A stretch of DNA of 64,000 nucleotides. Origin: Trebonia sp050013875 (GTDB taxonomy: Bacteria; Actinomycetota; Actinomycetes; Streptosporangiales; Streptosporangiaceae). Positions within the stretch are counted from its first letter, which is position 1, and each line of letters begins with the position of its first letter. Under the pieces are notes generated by a model that saw only the letters and a program-made list of their open reading frames with translations, did not search any database and was not told where the DNA came from. The stretch lies in the NCBI GenBank assembly GCA_050013875.1, contig JBEKEK010000020.1:1-64000 (forward strand), given 5' to 3'. The position numbers and the translations under genes are program-made. This document shows, one piece after another, positions 49,539-58,490 of the stretch.

Positions 49539-50708
49539 ATGCGGGGCGACAGGGATTTCTTCGACCCTGAGCACGACGCTTTCCGGTCGGCCGTGCGCCA
49601 GTTCGTCGACCGGGAGGTCGCCGGGCGCCTTGAGGACTGGGATGAGCGGCGGATCATCGACCGCGCGACCTGGCTCGCCGCGGGCAAGCACGGCCTGCTC
49701 GGATTCGCCGTCCAGGAACGGTTCGGCGGCGGCGGCACCGGCGACTACCGGTTCCGCTGCGTGCTCGCCGAGGAACTCGGAGCGGTCGGCGCGGCCAGCC
49801 TGAACTCTAGCTTCGCACTGCAGGATGACGTCTTCATCCCCTACCTGCTCCGGCTCGGCACCGACCAGCAGTGGCAACGGTGGCTGCCTGGGCTGTGCGC
49901 GGGCGAGCTGATCGGTGCGATCGCCATGACGGAGCCGTCGGCCGGCAGCGACCTGCAAGGCATCAAGACCACCGCCCAGCCGGACGGGAGCGACTGGATC
50001 CTGAACGGCAGCAAGACCTTCATCACCAACGGCATCCACTGCGACCTGGTCATCGTCGTCGCCCGGACCGGGTCGGGCGGGGACGCCGGGCCGCCGCCGT
50101 TCGGACTGTTCGTGGTCGAGCGGGACGCCGCGGGCTTCGAGCGCGGCCGTAAGCTGCGCAAGATCGGCCTGCAGGCGCAGGACACGGCCGAGCTATTCTT
50201 CACCGACGTGCGGGTGCCGGCCGAGAACGTGCTCGGGGATCCGCGCCGGGGCTTCGTGTACCTGATGGAAAACCTGCCGGTTGAACGGTTGTCGATCGCG
50301 GTGACCTCGCTGGCCGCCGCGGCTTCGGCGCTGACCTGGACCGCCGGCTACGTCCGGGAGCGGCACGCCTTCGGCAAGCCGCTGGCGGCCCAGCAGAGCG
50401 TCCAGTTCACCATCGCCGAGATCGCGACCGAGGTCGACGTCACCCGCTGCTACGTGCGGGACGCCGTCCGCGCGCATAACCAGGGCGCGCTGAGCGCGGT
50501 CGATGCCGCGAAGGCGAAGTGGTGGGCGACCGAGGTGCACAAGCGCGTCGTCGACCGCTGCCTGCAGCTGTTCGGTGGCTACGGCTATATGGCCGAGTAC
50601 CCGATCGCCCGCGCCTACGTGGACGCGCGTGTCCAGACCATCTACGGCGGTGCGACCGAGATCATGAAGATCCTCATCGCCCGTGACGTGCTCGGGAAGT
50701 ACTCGTGA
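49539..50708 (+). CDS. Acyl-CoA dehydrogenase
   Basis: A 389-residue FAD-dependent acyl-CoA dehydrogenase with IGAIAMTEPSAGSDLQGIKT, WILNGSKTFITNG, ERHAFGKPLAAQQSVQFTIA and the C-terminal LFGGYGYMAEYPIARAYVDA followed by TIYGGATEIMKILIARDV. It oxidises an acyl-CoA to the enoyl-CoA, the step before the hydratases of this block. It has its own palindrome upstream and is followed by a TetR gene on the same strand. Confidence 0.93.
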   Translation: MRGDRDFFDPEHDAFRSAVRQFVDREVAGRLEDWDERRIIDRATWLAAGKHGLLGFAVQERFGGGGTGDYRFRCVLAEELGAVGAASLNSSFALQDDVFIPYLLRLGTDQQWQRWLPGLCAGELIGAIAMTEPSAGSDLQGIKTTAQPDGSDWILNGSKTFITNGIHCDLVIVVARTGSGGDAGPPPFGLFVVERDAAGFERGRKLRKIGLQAQDTAELFFTDVRVPAENVLGDPRRGFVYLMENLPVERLSIAVTSLAAAASALTWTAGYVRERHAFGKPLAAQQSVQFTIAEIATEVDVTRCYVRDAVRAHNQGALSAVDAAKAKWWATEVHKRVVDRCLQLFGGYGYMAEYPIARAYVDARVQTIYGGATEIMKILIARDVLGKYS

Positions 50709-50830
50709 CCGGTGACGCCCGGGTGCCGGCGCAAGTCTCCCGTGGCCCGCGGCGACTGCGCGGTGCCGCGATGTGACGGGGCCGGCGGCGAGCCAATATT
50801 CTTTTCCTTACCACTAGGCATTCCCTGACG

Positions 50831-51574
50831 ATGATTGGGGGCAGATTGGCACCGGCCAGCGGTATCTCCGCCCCTCCGGGCGCGTGGCGGCAAGCCGACG
50901 ACGAGGATCTGACTCCCATCCTGGCCACCGCGCGCGACCTCTTCTACGAGGTCGGCTTCCACGGCACCACCGTGCGCGACATCGCCGGCCGGGTCGGGGT
51001 CACCGTTCCGGCCCTGTACTACCACCACGCCAACAAAGAGGCCATCCTCTCCGCCCTGCTCGACCGCTCCATCGGCTCGGTCATCGAGCGCTGTCAGCAG
51101 GCCCTCAGCGAGGCGGGCGATGACCCGGCGGACCGGTTCCGCAACCTGGTCGAATGCCTCGCGCTCTACATGGCCAACCACCGCAAGAGCGCCGCGATGG
51201 ACGCGGAGATCCGGGCCCTGTCCCCCGCCGCCCGCAAGCTCTACAGCGTTCAGCGGCGCCGGGTCGAGCAGATGGTGTCGGACACCATCTCGCAGGGGGT
51301 GGCGGCGGGCGTGTTCGAGGTGACCTCGCCGACGGACACCGGCCGCGCCCTGCTCGGCATGATCCAGGCGATCACCCTCTGGTTCAGCCCCGGCGGCGGG
51401 CGGCTGACGGCATCGGAGCTGGCGCTGCGTTATGTGGATATCGCCGAGCGGACGGTGGGGCTGCGGGATCAGCGCTCGGGCATGGACACCGCCCGGGGAT
51501 TAACTATGTCCACTTCGGCCGGCCGCCTGACGACGACACGGGAAGATGTCAGGCAGGACACGGCCAGGTCGTGA
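50831..51574 (+). CDS. TetR-family regulator with a foreign C-terminal tail
   Basis: A 247-residue TetR protein: HTH ARDLFYEVGFHGTTVRDIAG to RVGVTVPALYYHHANKEAIL, then a helical domain (RNLVECLALYMANHRKSAAM, EQMVSDTISQGVAAGVFEV) like fatty-acid regulators. It probably controls the acyl-CoA dehydrogenase through the 49482 palindrome. After VGLRDQRSGMD the remaining 30 residues are read from sequence that is the antisense of a broken amidohydrolase, so the native stop was probably lost when the downstream DNA was deleted. Confidence 0.82.
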   Translation: MIGGRLAPASGISAPPGAWRQADDEDLTPILATARDLFYEVGFHGTTVRDIAGRVGVTVPALYYHHANKEAILSALLDRSIGSVIERCQQALSEAGDDPADRFRNLVECLALYMANHRKSAAMDAEIRALSPAARKLYSVQRRRVEQMVSDTISQGVAAGVFEVTSPTDTGRALLGMIQAITLWFSPGGGRLTASELALRYVDIAERTVGLRDQRSGMDTARGLTMSTSAGRLTTTREDVRQDTARS

Positions 51575-51737
51575 GGCAGGTAGGGGTAGTCGGTGCCGAA
51601 TACGAGGTTGTCGGGCAGCCCGAGCGCGTGGGCGCTGGGGTCGGGCGACGGGTTGGGGTGCACGAAGACGACGGCGGCGCGGCGTTGCAGTTCCTCGAAC
51701 AGCGGGGTGAACCGGGAGTCCCCGAGGTAGATGGAGG
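51537..51737 (-). pseudogene. Amidohydrolase C-terminal fragment
   Basis: The minus strand encodes YLGDSRFTPLFEELQRRAAV, VFVHPNP, and ALGLPDNLVFGTDYPYLPHD, the C-terminal part of an amidohydrolase 2 protein with its FGTDYP motif. There is no start and an internal jump from HPNPSPDPSAH to the end region suggests a deletion. It lies antisense to the tail of the TetR gene. Confidence 0.65.
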
Positions 51738-52195
51738 GTCAGAGGACCAGCACGTCGATCTTGGGCACCGACTTCATCCGCATGACCGGGTAGCCGTCGA
51801 AGTTCTGGGTGATGATCTCGCCGCCGTCGCCGAGCACGATCTCGCCCCAGGCGGCGGCGCCCAGCGCCCAGATGAGGCCGCCTTCGACCTGCGCGCGGAC
51901 CAGGTCCGGGTTGACGCTGATGCCGCAGTCGAGCGCGAAGGTGATCTTCTCGAGCCCGCCAGCAGGTCGCGGCGCAGGTCCACGGGATCACGTCCGGCGG
52001 CGGCCGCGAGCTCGTCGATCGCTGACTCGCGGGCGAACTCGGTGTGGGAGTTGCCGACCGACCGCCACACCATGATGGGCACGCCGGTCTGGACGTTGGT
52101 GGTCTCTAGCTTGAAGTTGGGCAGCGTGTAGGGGCCGTCGACGGCGCCGCTCGTCGTCATGTAGTCGACGCCGTCCTTGAACAGGAAGTTGACTG
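51738..52195 (-). pseudogene. Xanthine/aldehyde dehydrogenase molybdenum subunit remnant
   Basis: Minus-strand translation from 52195 gives VNFLFKDGVDYMTTSGAVDG, YTLPNFKLETTNVQTGVPI and RSVGNSHTEFARESAIDELA, typical of the Mo-cofactor subunit of xanthine-dehydrogenase-type enzymes. After DLRRDLLA the frame shifts and jumps to GLEKITFALDCGISVNPDLV, RAQVEGGLIWALGAAAW, which belongs near the C-terminus, so about 200 residues are deleted. A TGA then ends it after PKIDVLVL. Both ends and the centre are missing, so it is dead. Confidence 0.7.
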
Positions 52196-52456
52196 GACTT
52201 ATCCAGGGCGGGCGTTCAAGCGCGAGCAGCGGACGCGGCTGACAGCGCGGGTGGACGCGCTGGACGGGGCCGGAATCGACCGCTTGTGAAAACTTTCACA
52301 AGCGTGGCCAGCCGGGGTCTGTGTGGCAACCATGCGTTTCCCTAACGCCAGCAGTGGCTAGACCACCTCGATCTGCCTTACGGGCACGTTACTGACCGTA
52401 AACAGCGCATTGCCGGGCACCGCGCCCTGGCGTGATCGGACCAGCAAGGCTCCCGG
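52196..52456. other. Gene-free stretch with a gene-end remnant
   Basis: On the plus strand TYPGRAFKREQRTRLTARVD to GAGIDRL and a stop at 52287 looks like the last part of a coding sequence cut on its left side; no family is recognised. The following hairpin is listed separately. From 52305 to 52456 nothing is supported. Confidence 0.35.
52281..52304. terminator. Perfect 11-bp stem hairpin
   Basis: CGCTTGTGAAA, AC, TTTCACAAGCG is a perfect inverted repeat overlapping the stop codon of the truncated plus-strand reading frame. It looks like the terminator of a gene whose body was lost, or an operator-like palindrome. Confidence 0.5.
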
Positions 52457-53125
52457 TCACCGGCGGCGGCATCGCCACAGCAGGTAGGTCGGCACTGGAG
52501 CTGGCGGCTCGACGAAGCGTTCGGCTTCCAGCCCGGCCTCAAGGAGCGCGTTCAGGTAGGTGGACAGCTTGCGGTGCGTCGCACCTACCCGGATCCGGAC
52601 GCCCTCGGGATTGTGGTCTTCCGGCGAGATCCACCACCCCTCGTACTCGTAACCCTGTCCTGGCGGCCAACTGCTGGCCCCCCGCTCGCTGCCGGCGAGA
52701 CACGGATGCACAATCGAGGCGACGAACCAGCCGCCCGGCCGCAGCACGGCGGTCACGGCAGACAAGGCACCCGCCAGGTCATCGATGTCCATCAGCGCCA
52801 TCTCGCAGGTGCAGCCAGCGAAGAACCGCCCGTCCCACCAGGTGAGGTCGCCGGTGACGTCGGCGTGGATATAGGTGATGCTCGCCGGGCCAGCCGCGCG
52901 TGCCCGGCCGAGCATCGCGGCCGAGATGTCCACGCCGGTCACGTCAGCCCCCAGGCCGGCCAGATGACGGCTCATCCGGCCCTGCCCACACCCGATATCC
53001 AGCACCCGGTCACCGGCCGCGACGGGCAGCAGGCCGTCCTGCGCCGCGATAAGCGGCGGCATGTCACTGCTCCACTGCTCATACCACTCGGCGAATCCGT
53101 CATACCGCGCTTGCGTCTGCGTCAC
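52457..53125 (-). CDS. Class I SAM-dependent methyltransferase
   Basis: A 222-residue Rossmann methyltransferase with motif I VLDIGCGQGRMSRHLAGLGA, then VTGVDISAAMLGRAR and ALMDIDDLAGALSAVTAVLR. The substrate is unknown; the fold resembles ubiquinone/menaquinone-type small-molecule methyltransferases. It stands alone beside the decayed region and ends in RCRRR. No operon partner is visible. Confidence 0.87.
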   Translation of the reverse strand: MTQTQARYDGFAEWYEQWSSDMPPLIAAQDGLLPVAAGDRVLDIGCGQGRMSRHLAGLGADVTGVDISAAMLGRARAAGPASITYIHADVTGDLTWWDGRFFAGCTCEMALMDIDDLAGALSAVTAVLRPGGWFVASIVHPCLAGSERGASSWPPGQGYEYEGWWISPEDHNPEGVRIRVGATHRKLSTYLNALLEAGLEAERFVEPPAPVPTYLLWRCRRR

Positions 53126-53310
53126 CCTCCGACGCTAACTGCCTGCCCGGCGGGGACCGGCTATGTTCGCGCGGGGCTGACCACAATCGTCCACGAGTTT
53201 GCTACCGCGGCTTCTTCAGGACGGGATCGATGTGCGATTGCTGCTCCCGCGAGGAGTTCCCGGCCGAGTTCGTCCGCCCCGATGACCGAACCGCCGCGCG
53301 GACCGCAGTC

Positions 53311-53365
53311 TTGACATATCGATTATCGTTACTTACGATCATCGATAATAACGGTAGTCGATATG
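53311..53365 (+). promoter_or_regulatory. Promoter with overlapping inverted repeats
   Basis: TTGACA (53311-53316) and TACGAT (53334-53339) are 17 bp apart, a near-consensus promoter for the DUF2975/XRE pair. Inverted repeats ATTATCG (53322-53328) and CGATAAT (53343-53349), plus the outer ATATCGA/TCGATAT, cover it. The XRE protein of the same operon may bind here. Confidence 0.6.
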
Positions 53366-53375
53366 CGAGGCGCCG

Positions 53376-54065
53376 ATGTCCGCACCTACTCTCAAGGCCC
53401 TCAAGCCGCGCAACCGGCTCGGGCGACTCGCCACCCTGCAACGACTCGCCATCGTGGTCGCCTGGGTGTTCTGGTTCACCGCCGTCGTCACCGCACTCCA
53501 GCTGCTACTTGCCCTGACCCGCAGCGGTGCCCTGCTCATCCCCGTCCCGAACTCTCAGCCCCATTCGCGCGTCTGCCTGATCACCGCGCCAGCACTACTG
53601 CAGCACGCCGGCAGCGGGCTCAGTCATCCCGGCCTGGCCCCGGGCGTGCAAGCCACCTGGAACACCGCGTTCGTGTGCACCGCCCATCCCACCGTCGGGC
53701 AGGCCCTGGCCTTCGCGGTCACCCTGCTGCCCATTGGCCTGCTCCGCCTCGGTGCGCTCTACCTGGCGATGCGGCTGGCCCGCACCGCCGCCCGCGACGG
53801 CATCTACACCGCCCAGGCCGCCCGGCTGGTGCTGATCCTCGGCTGGTGGCTGCTGGCCGGCGGCCTGCTGGCCACCGTGGCCGAAGCGTTCGCCCGGATG
53901 AACCTGCTCAGCCAGCTGGTCACCTGGAACATCGACTGGGGCCAGTGGCCCGTGGCCTGGTCCATTGACTGGCCGGTCGCCCTGATCGGCCTGGGCCTGA
54001 TCACCTTCGCCCGCACCATGCGGATCAGCGCCGGGATGCGCGCTGATCTCGAGGGAACGGTGTAA
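53376..54065 (+). CDS. DUF2975 membrane protein
   Basis: A 229-residue membrane protein with about four helices (LAIVVAWVFWFTAVVTALQL, LAFAVTLLPIGLLRLGALYL, LVLILGWWLLAGGLLATVAE, ALIGLGLITFA). The layout is that of DUF2975 proteins, which usually sit beside a small YozG-type XRE regulator, as here. They may form a sensor or toxin/immunity-like pair; the function is not known. GAGG precedes the ATG. Confidence 0.8.
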   Translation: MSAPTLKALKPRNRLGRLATLQRLAIVVAWVFWFTAVVTALQLLLALTRSGALLIPVPNSQPHSRVCLITAPALLQHAGSGLSHPGLAPGVQATWNTAFVCTAHPTVGQALAFAVTLLPIGLLRLGALYLAMRLARTAARDGIYTAQAARLVLILGWWLLAGGLLATVAEAFARMNLLSQLVTWNIDWGQWPVAWSIDWPVALIGLGLITFARTMRISAGMRADLEGTV

Positions 54066-54331
54066 TGCCGCCCGCGGTCCCGGATGACCACGCCATCACC
54101 GTCCACCTCGACAAACTCCTGGCCGACCGGGGCATGACCCTGACCGAGTTGTCCGACCGGGTCGGCGTCACCGTGGTCAACTTGTCCATCCTGAAGAACG
54201 GCCACGCCCGCGCGATCAGGTTCAGCACCCTGACCCGGCTCTGCCTGGCGCTCGACTGCCAGCCCGGCGACCTGCTCACCCATAACAACAGCGCAGACGG
54301 CCAGGCCGGGCGGCCAACGCCCGAAGGCTGA
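54065..54331 (+). CDS. XRE-family (YozG-like) transcriptional regulator
   Basis: An 88-residue Cro/C1-type HTH protein: LLADRGMTLTELSDRVGVTV, VNLSILKNGHARAIRFSTLT and the end RLCLALDCQPGDLLTH. Its ATG overlaps the stop of the DUF2975 gene by one base. The pair is a common actinobacterial module, and the regulator probably acts on the promoter at 53311. Confidence 0.88.
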   Translation: MPPAVPDDHAITVHLDKLLADRGMTLTELSDRVGVTVVNLSILKNGHARAIRFSTLTRLCLALDCQPGDLLTHNNSADGQAGRPTPEG

Positions 54332-54468
54332 CCGGGGCACTCATCCGCGCAGATGAGGGCCAATTCCCGGCGGAAAATCAGGCCAATTTTCGGGAAGCGC
54401 CCAGGTCTGGTTTCCGCTGTTACTTGCGTGTTTCGCGGACCGGGACAGTGTCGTGGATGGGAGCCGTT

Positions 54469-55437
54469 GTGAACCGTCGCGGTTGGGCCTTGTTTGCGGC
54501 CATGTGCGTCATCTGGGGGATCCCCTACCTGCTGATCCGGGTGGCGGTCCGTGACGTGCCGCCGGGCACGCTGGTGTTCATGCGCACCGGCATCGGCGGC
54601 CTGGTGCTGCTGCCGCTGGCCGTGCGGTCCGGCGGGTTCGGACCGGTCCTGCGGCGGTGGAAACCGCTGGTCGCGTTTACCGTCTTGGAGATAGCGGTTC
54701 CCTGGCTGCTGCTCGGCAACGCTGAGCAGCACCTGCCAAGCTCGCTGACCGGGTTGCTCGTCGCGGCGGTCCCCCTGGTCGGGGTCGTGGCCGGCCGCCT
54801 GACCGGTACCGGTGATCACGTCGATGCCCGTCGCTGGGCGGGGCTGCTGCTCGGATTGCTCGGCGTCGGGGTGCTGGTCGGGCTTGATCTCGGCAGCGTC
54901 AGCGGTCTGGCCCTGGCCGAGGTCGGCCTGGTGGCCATCGGTTACGCGACCGCGCCGATCATCATGGCCACGCAACTGGCAGATCTGCCCCGCTTCCCGG
55001 TGGTGTCCGCCGCGCTGCTGCTGTCCGCCGTGGCCTGGGCGCCCTACGGGCTGACCCATTGGCCCCGTCATGTGGCCGCGACCGGCGTCGCCTCCATCGT
55101 GGTGCTCGGCCTGGTCTGCACCGCGCTGGCGTTCGTGGTCTTCTTCGCGCTGATCGCCGAGATCGGCCCCAACCGCGCGACGGTCATCACCTACGTGAAC
55201 CCGGCGGTCGCCGTCGCCCTGGGCCTGCTGCTGCTCAACGAGCAGTTCACCGCCGGAATGGGGATCGGCTTCCCGCTCATCCTGGTCGGCTCGGTGCTGG
55301 CGGCCAGCACCGGCCGCCGGGCGGCAAGCCCGGCCGGCCAGGCCAGCGACCCGGGCACGTCAGACGCGGGCATGTCAGACGTTGGCATGTCAGACGCAGC
55401 CGCATCAGGTGTCGAAGCCGACGCCCAGCCGGTCTAG
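54469..55437 (+). CDS. EamA-family (DMT) transporter
   Basis: A 322-residue membrane protein with ten predicted helices in two EamA repeats: ALFAAMCVIWGIPYLLIRVA and LALAEVGLVAIGYATAPIIM, ending with TVITYVNPAVAVALGLLLLN. Such carriers export or import metabolites. GTG 54469 is chosen because GGGAG lies 5 nt upstream. The cytoplasmic tail contains three 15-bp repeats (GTSDA, GMSDV). Ends convergently, overlapping the FAD oxidoreductase by 33 bp. Confidence 0.87.
   Translation: MNRRGWALFAAMCVIWGIPYLLIRVAVRDVPPGTLVFMRTGIGGLVLLPLAVRSGGFGPVLRRWKPLVAFTVLEIAVPWLLLGNAEQHLPSSLTGLLVAAVPLVGVVAGRLTGTGDHVDARRWAGLLLGLLGVGVLVGLDLGSVSGLALAEVGLVAIGYATAPIIMATQLADLPRFPVVSAALLLSAVAWAPYGLTHWPRHVAATGVASIVVLGLVCTALAFVVFFALIAEIGPNRATVITYVNPAVAVALGLLLLNEQFTAGMGIGFPLILVGSVLAASTGRRAASPAGQASDPGTSDAGMSDVGMSDAAASGVEADAQPV
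55354..55398 (+). repeat. 15-bp tandem repeats in the EamA gene tail
   Basis: Three units, GGCACGTCAGACGCG, GGCATGTCAGACGTT and GGCATGTCAGACGCA, encode GTSDA/GMSDV/GMSDA. They lie in the final codons of the transporter gene. Confidence 0.7.
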
Positions 55438-56835
55438 CAGCCCCAGCCACGGTCCGCGGTGGCCGTCGCGGGCGTCGGCGGCGGCCAGCGCCTGCCGGGT
55501 TACCTGGATGCCGGCCCAGCGCAGCGGCTCGGGCGGGAACGGGATGGCCTTGGAGCGGACCATGGTCAGCCTGGTCCGCTCGGTGTCGGCCCCGTCAACC
55601 AGGTCGAGGGCGACCCGCGCGCCGAACCGGGTCGCGGCGACGCCGAGCCCGGTGTAACCGACCGCATAGGCGGCCCGGCCGTGCAGCGCGGTGCCGAAGG
55701 TCGCGCAGAACCGGGTACAGGTATCGATCGGCCCGCCCCACCGGTGGCTGAAGCGGACGCCGTCCAGCTGCGGGAACGTCGCGAAGAAGTGCCGCGCCAG
55801 GGTCGCGAAGCTGGCCTCGCGCTGGTCCCGGTGCGCGCCGACGTCGCCGCCGTAGTAGTAGATGGCGTCGTACCCGCCCCAGAGCACCCGGTTATCCGGC
55901 AGCAGCCGGTAGTAGTGGAACTGGTTGCCCGAGTCCGCGATGGGCAGCCTGCGATCCCAGCCCACGGCGGCGAGCTGCGCCGCCGACAGCGGCTCGGTGA
56001 CGAGCACGTAGTCGTAGACCGGTGCGACGTAGCGCCGGATGGCGCGCAGCGGCGACGGGTAGGCGCTGGTACCGACGACGGCCCTGGCCGCGCGGACCGC
56101 GCCATACGGGGTCTGCGCGGAAACGCCGGCCCCGGCGGCCCGCAGCCGCCGGACCGGTGAGTGCTCGTAGACGCTGACGCCGAGCGATTCCGCTGCCCGG
56201 CGCAACCCCCAGGCGAGCCGGACCGGGTGCACGGTGGCCTTGCCCGTGCTCCGCAGGCAGGCGCCGAGGTAGCTGGGCGAGTTCACCTCGGCTCGCACCT
56301 GCTCCGCGTCAAGCACGGTCGCGGTCTCGCCGTGCGTATTCAGCAGTCTGGCCTGCTCGCTGAGCGCGCCGATCTGGTGCGGCTGGGTCGCGACGTAGAG
56401 CATGCCGCGGGCGTCCCAGTCGGCCTCGATGCCGTTGCGGCTCAGCGTGTCGGCCAGGCCGGCCAGGTTGTCGAGGCCGAGGCGCTGCAGCCGGGCGAGC
56501 TCACCGGGGAAGTGCCGCATGCCGTTGTCGAGTCCGTGCGTCAGCGAGGCGTCCACGAAGCCGCCGTTGCGGCCGGATGCGCCGAAGCCCACCGTCTGCG
56601 CCTCGAGCAGTACGACATCGCGGGCCGGGTTCTCCTCCTTGGCCTGGATCGCCGTCCACAGCCCGGTGAACCCGCCGCCCACGATGACGAGGTCGGCCTC
56701 GCGGGTTCCGACCAGGCTGGGCCGCGGTGCGGGGGCGTCGCCGGCGTCCGACCAGTACGTCTTGGGCTGGGCGTCAGCGAGCGCGCGAACGGGAGCGTCC
56801 CCGGCCACCCCGAGGACGCCGCGGGCCGAAGCCAT
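55405..56835 (-). CDS. FAD-dependent amine oxidoreductase (PuuB/DAO-like)
   Basis: A 476-residue DAO-fold flavoprotein with the FAD motif DLVIVGGGFTGLWTAIQAKE, the family loop VGFGASGRNGGFVDASLTHG, and the C-terminal GYTGLGVAATRFGARVALDL. It resembles gamma-glutamylputrescine oxidase and related amine oxidases, which remove an amino group from polyamine derivatives. ATG 56835 overlaps the stop of the amidohydrolase gene; longer frames to 57090 run into that gene. Last gene of the transport/catabolic operon. Confidence 0.88.
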   Translation of the reverse strand: MASARGVLGVAGDAPVRALADAQPKTYWSDAGDAPAPRPSLVGTREADLVIVGGGFTGLWTAIQAKEENPARDVVLLEAQTVGFGASGRNGGFVDASLTHGLDNGMRHFPGELARLQRLGLDNLAGLADTLSRNGIEADWDARGMLYVATQPHQIGALSEQARLLNTHGETATVLDAEQVRAEVNSPSYLGACLRSTGKATVHPVRLAWGLRRAAESLGVSVYEHSPVRRLRAAGAGVSAQTPYGAVRAARAVVGTSAYPSPLRAIRRYVAPVYDYVLVTEPLSAAQLAAVGWDRRLPIADSGNQFHYYRLLPDNRVLWGGYDAIYYYGGDVGAHRDQREASFATLARHFFATFPQLDGVRFSHRWGGPIDTCTRFCATFGTALHGRAAYAVGYTGLGVAATRFGARVALDLVDGADTERTRLTMVRSKAIPFPPEPLRWAGIQVTRQALAAADARDGHRGPWLGLLDRLGVGFDT

Positions 56836-58490
56836 CAGGCGGTCTCCCTGCGGTAGACCGGCTGGCCGGCGAACCACGTCTCGAGGACGGTGGTGCGCCA
56901 GATGTCCTCGCGCGGCCCGTCGAAGGGGTTGCGGTCGACAACCATGAAGTCCGCCGACTTTCCCGCTGTCAGCGACCCGGCGACCTGCTCGTCGCCGTTC
57001 ACGTACGCGCTGCCGAGGGTGAACGCGCGCACCGACGACAGCAGCGAGAGCCGCTGGTCGGGCAGGAAGACGCCGTCTTCCGGCGTCCATCTGGTCCGGT
57101 CGGGGACGGGGGTTCTGTTGACCGCCACGTGCATCTCGCGGAACGGGTCGGGGGTGGACACCGGCCAGTCGCTGCCGAACGCCATCGCCGCCCCCGCGCT
57201 CTCGAAGTCGCCGAACGGGTACTGGTGGCGGCCGAGCTCCGGTCCCAGGAACGGCAGGGTGAGCTCGGTCATCTGCGGTTCGAGCCGCGCCCAGAGCGGC
57301 TGGGCGTTGACGGTTACGCCGAGGCGGCGGAACCGTGGGACGTCGGCCGGTGACACCACCTGGACGTGCGCCACGTGATGGCGGTTACCCCGGTTGCCGT
57401 TGGCGGCCAGCGCCGCCTCGACCGCGTCGAGCGCCTGCGTCACCGCGCGGTCGCCGACCGCGTGGAAGTGGACCTGGAAACCTTCGGCGTCCAGCAGCCG
57501 GACGTAGGAGGCCAGGTCATCGTCGGGGAAGAAGCTGATGCCGGTATTGCCGGTCGCGGCGCCGTGGCCGTCCAGGTAAGACCCGGACAGCGCGGCCGTG
57601 TGCGTCTCGCAGACGCCGTCCAGCATGATCTTGACGGTACCCAGCCTGAACAGGTCGCGCTCGAACTCACGGCGGCGCGCGGCGAACTCGGCGACCTGCT
57701 CGGCGCCGCGGTCGCGCTCGAACCACTGGGCCCCGGTCACCCGCGAGCTGAGCTCTCCGTCGGCGAGCAGCCGCAGGTAGGTGGCCGTGTCGTCCGGGTC
57801 GGCGCTGACGTGCGCGTCCTGCCAGCCGGTGATGCCGAGCGAGTGCAGGTACGCCTGCCCGGCGGCGAGAGCCTCGGCCCGGAACGACTCGGTGGGCGGC
57901 GGCAGCAGCTTCTCCACCAGCGCCATCGCCCCCTCGTGGAGGGCGCCGGACGGACTGCCGTCGGCGCCGCGCTCGATCCGCCCGTCCGCCGGGTCCTCGG
58001 TCGCCGCGCTGAGGCCGGCCAGCCGCAGGGCCGCCGAGTTCACCCAGGCGGTGTGGCCGTCACGGTTGCGCAGGATCGCCGGGCGGTCCGGCACCACGGC
58101 GTCGAGCTGGGCCGCGGTCGGCACGCCGCGGTCGAACGCGTCCATCGACCAGCCGCCGCCCTCGACCCATTCGCGTTCCGGGTGCGCGGCGGCGTAGCCG
58201 CTGATCGCGTCGCTGTACTCGGCCAGCGTGGCCAGGCCGAGCAGCGAGCAGCGCAGCAGCCCCGCGCCGCCGGTGATCGGGTGCACGTGCGAGTCGATGA
58301 ATCCGGGCAGCACCGTACGCCCGCCGAGGTCAACCACCTGCGTCGCCGGCCCGGCCAGCGCGAGCACATCGGCCGGCTCGCCAACCGCGCTGATCACGCC
58401 GCCGGATACCGCCATCGCGTGCGCCCAGCCCGGTACCACGCCGTCGGTGAAGATGTCCGCGCCGGTGACGACGGTCTCGGGATCCGTCAC
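56835..58490 (-). CDS. YtcJ-type amidohydrolase
   Basis: A 551-residue amidohydrolase of the YtcJ type: VLPGFIDSHVHPITGGAGLL with the HxH metal pair, FHAVGDRAVTQALDAVE, HHVAHVQVVSPADVPRF, and MAFGSDWPVSTPDPFREMH with the Asp. It hydrolyses an amide or related bond of the imported compound. Its 3' end overlaps the FAD oxidoreductase start and its start overlaps the permease stop, so all are co-transcribed. Confidence 0.88.
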   Translation of the reverse strand: MTDPETVVTGADIFTDGVVPGWAHAMAVSGGVISAVGEPADVLALAGPATQVVDLGGRTVLPGFIDSHVHPITGGAGLLRCSLLGLATLAEYSDAISGYAAAHPEREWVEGGGWSMDAFDRGVPTAAQLDAVVPDRPAILRNRDGHTAWVNSAALRLAGLSAATEDPADGRIERGADGSPSGALHEGAMALVEKLLPPPTESFRAEALAAGQAYLHSLGITGWQDAHVSADPDDTATYLRLLADGELSSRVTGAQWFERDRGAEQVAEFAARRREFERDLFRLGTVKIMLDGVCETHTAALSGSYLDGHGAATGNTGISFFPDDDLASYVRLLDAEGFQVHFHAVGDRAVTQALDAVEAALAANGNRGNRHHVAHVQVVSPADVPRFRRLGVTVNAQPLWARLEPQMTELTLPFLGPELGRHQYPFGDFESAGAAMAFGSDWPVSTPDPFREMHVAVNRTPVPDRTRWTPEDGVFLPDQRLSLLSSVRAFTLGSAYVNGDEQVAGSLTAGKSADFMVVDRNPFDGPREDIWRTTVLETWFAGQPVYRRETA

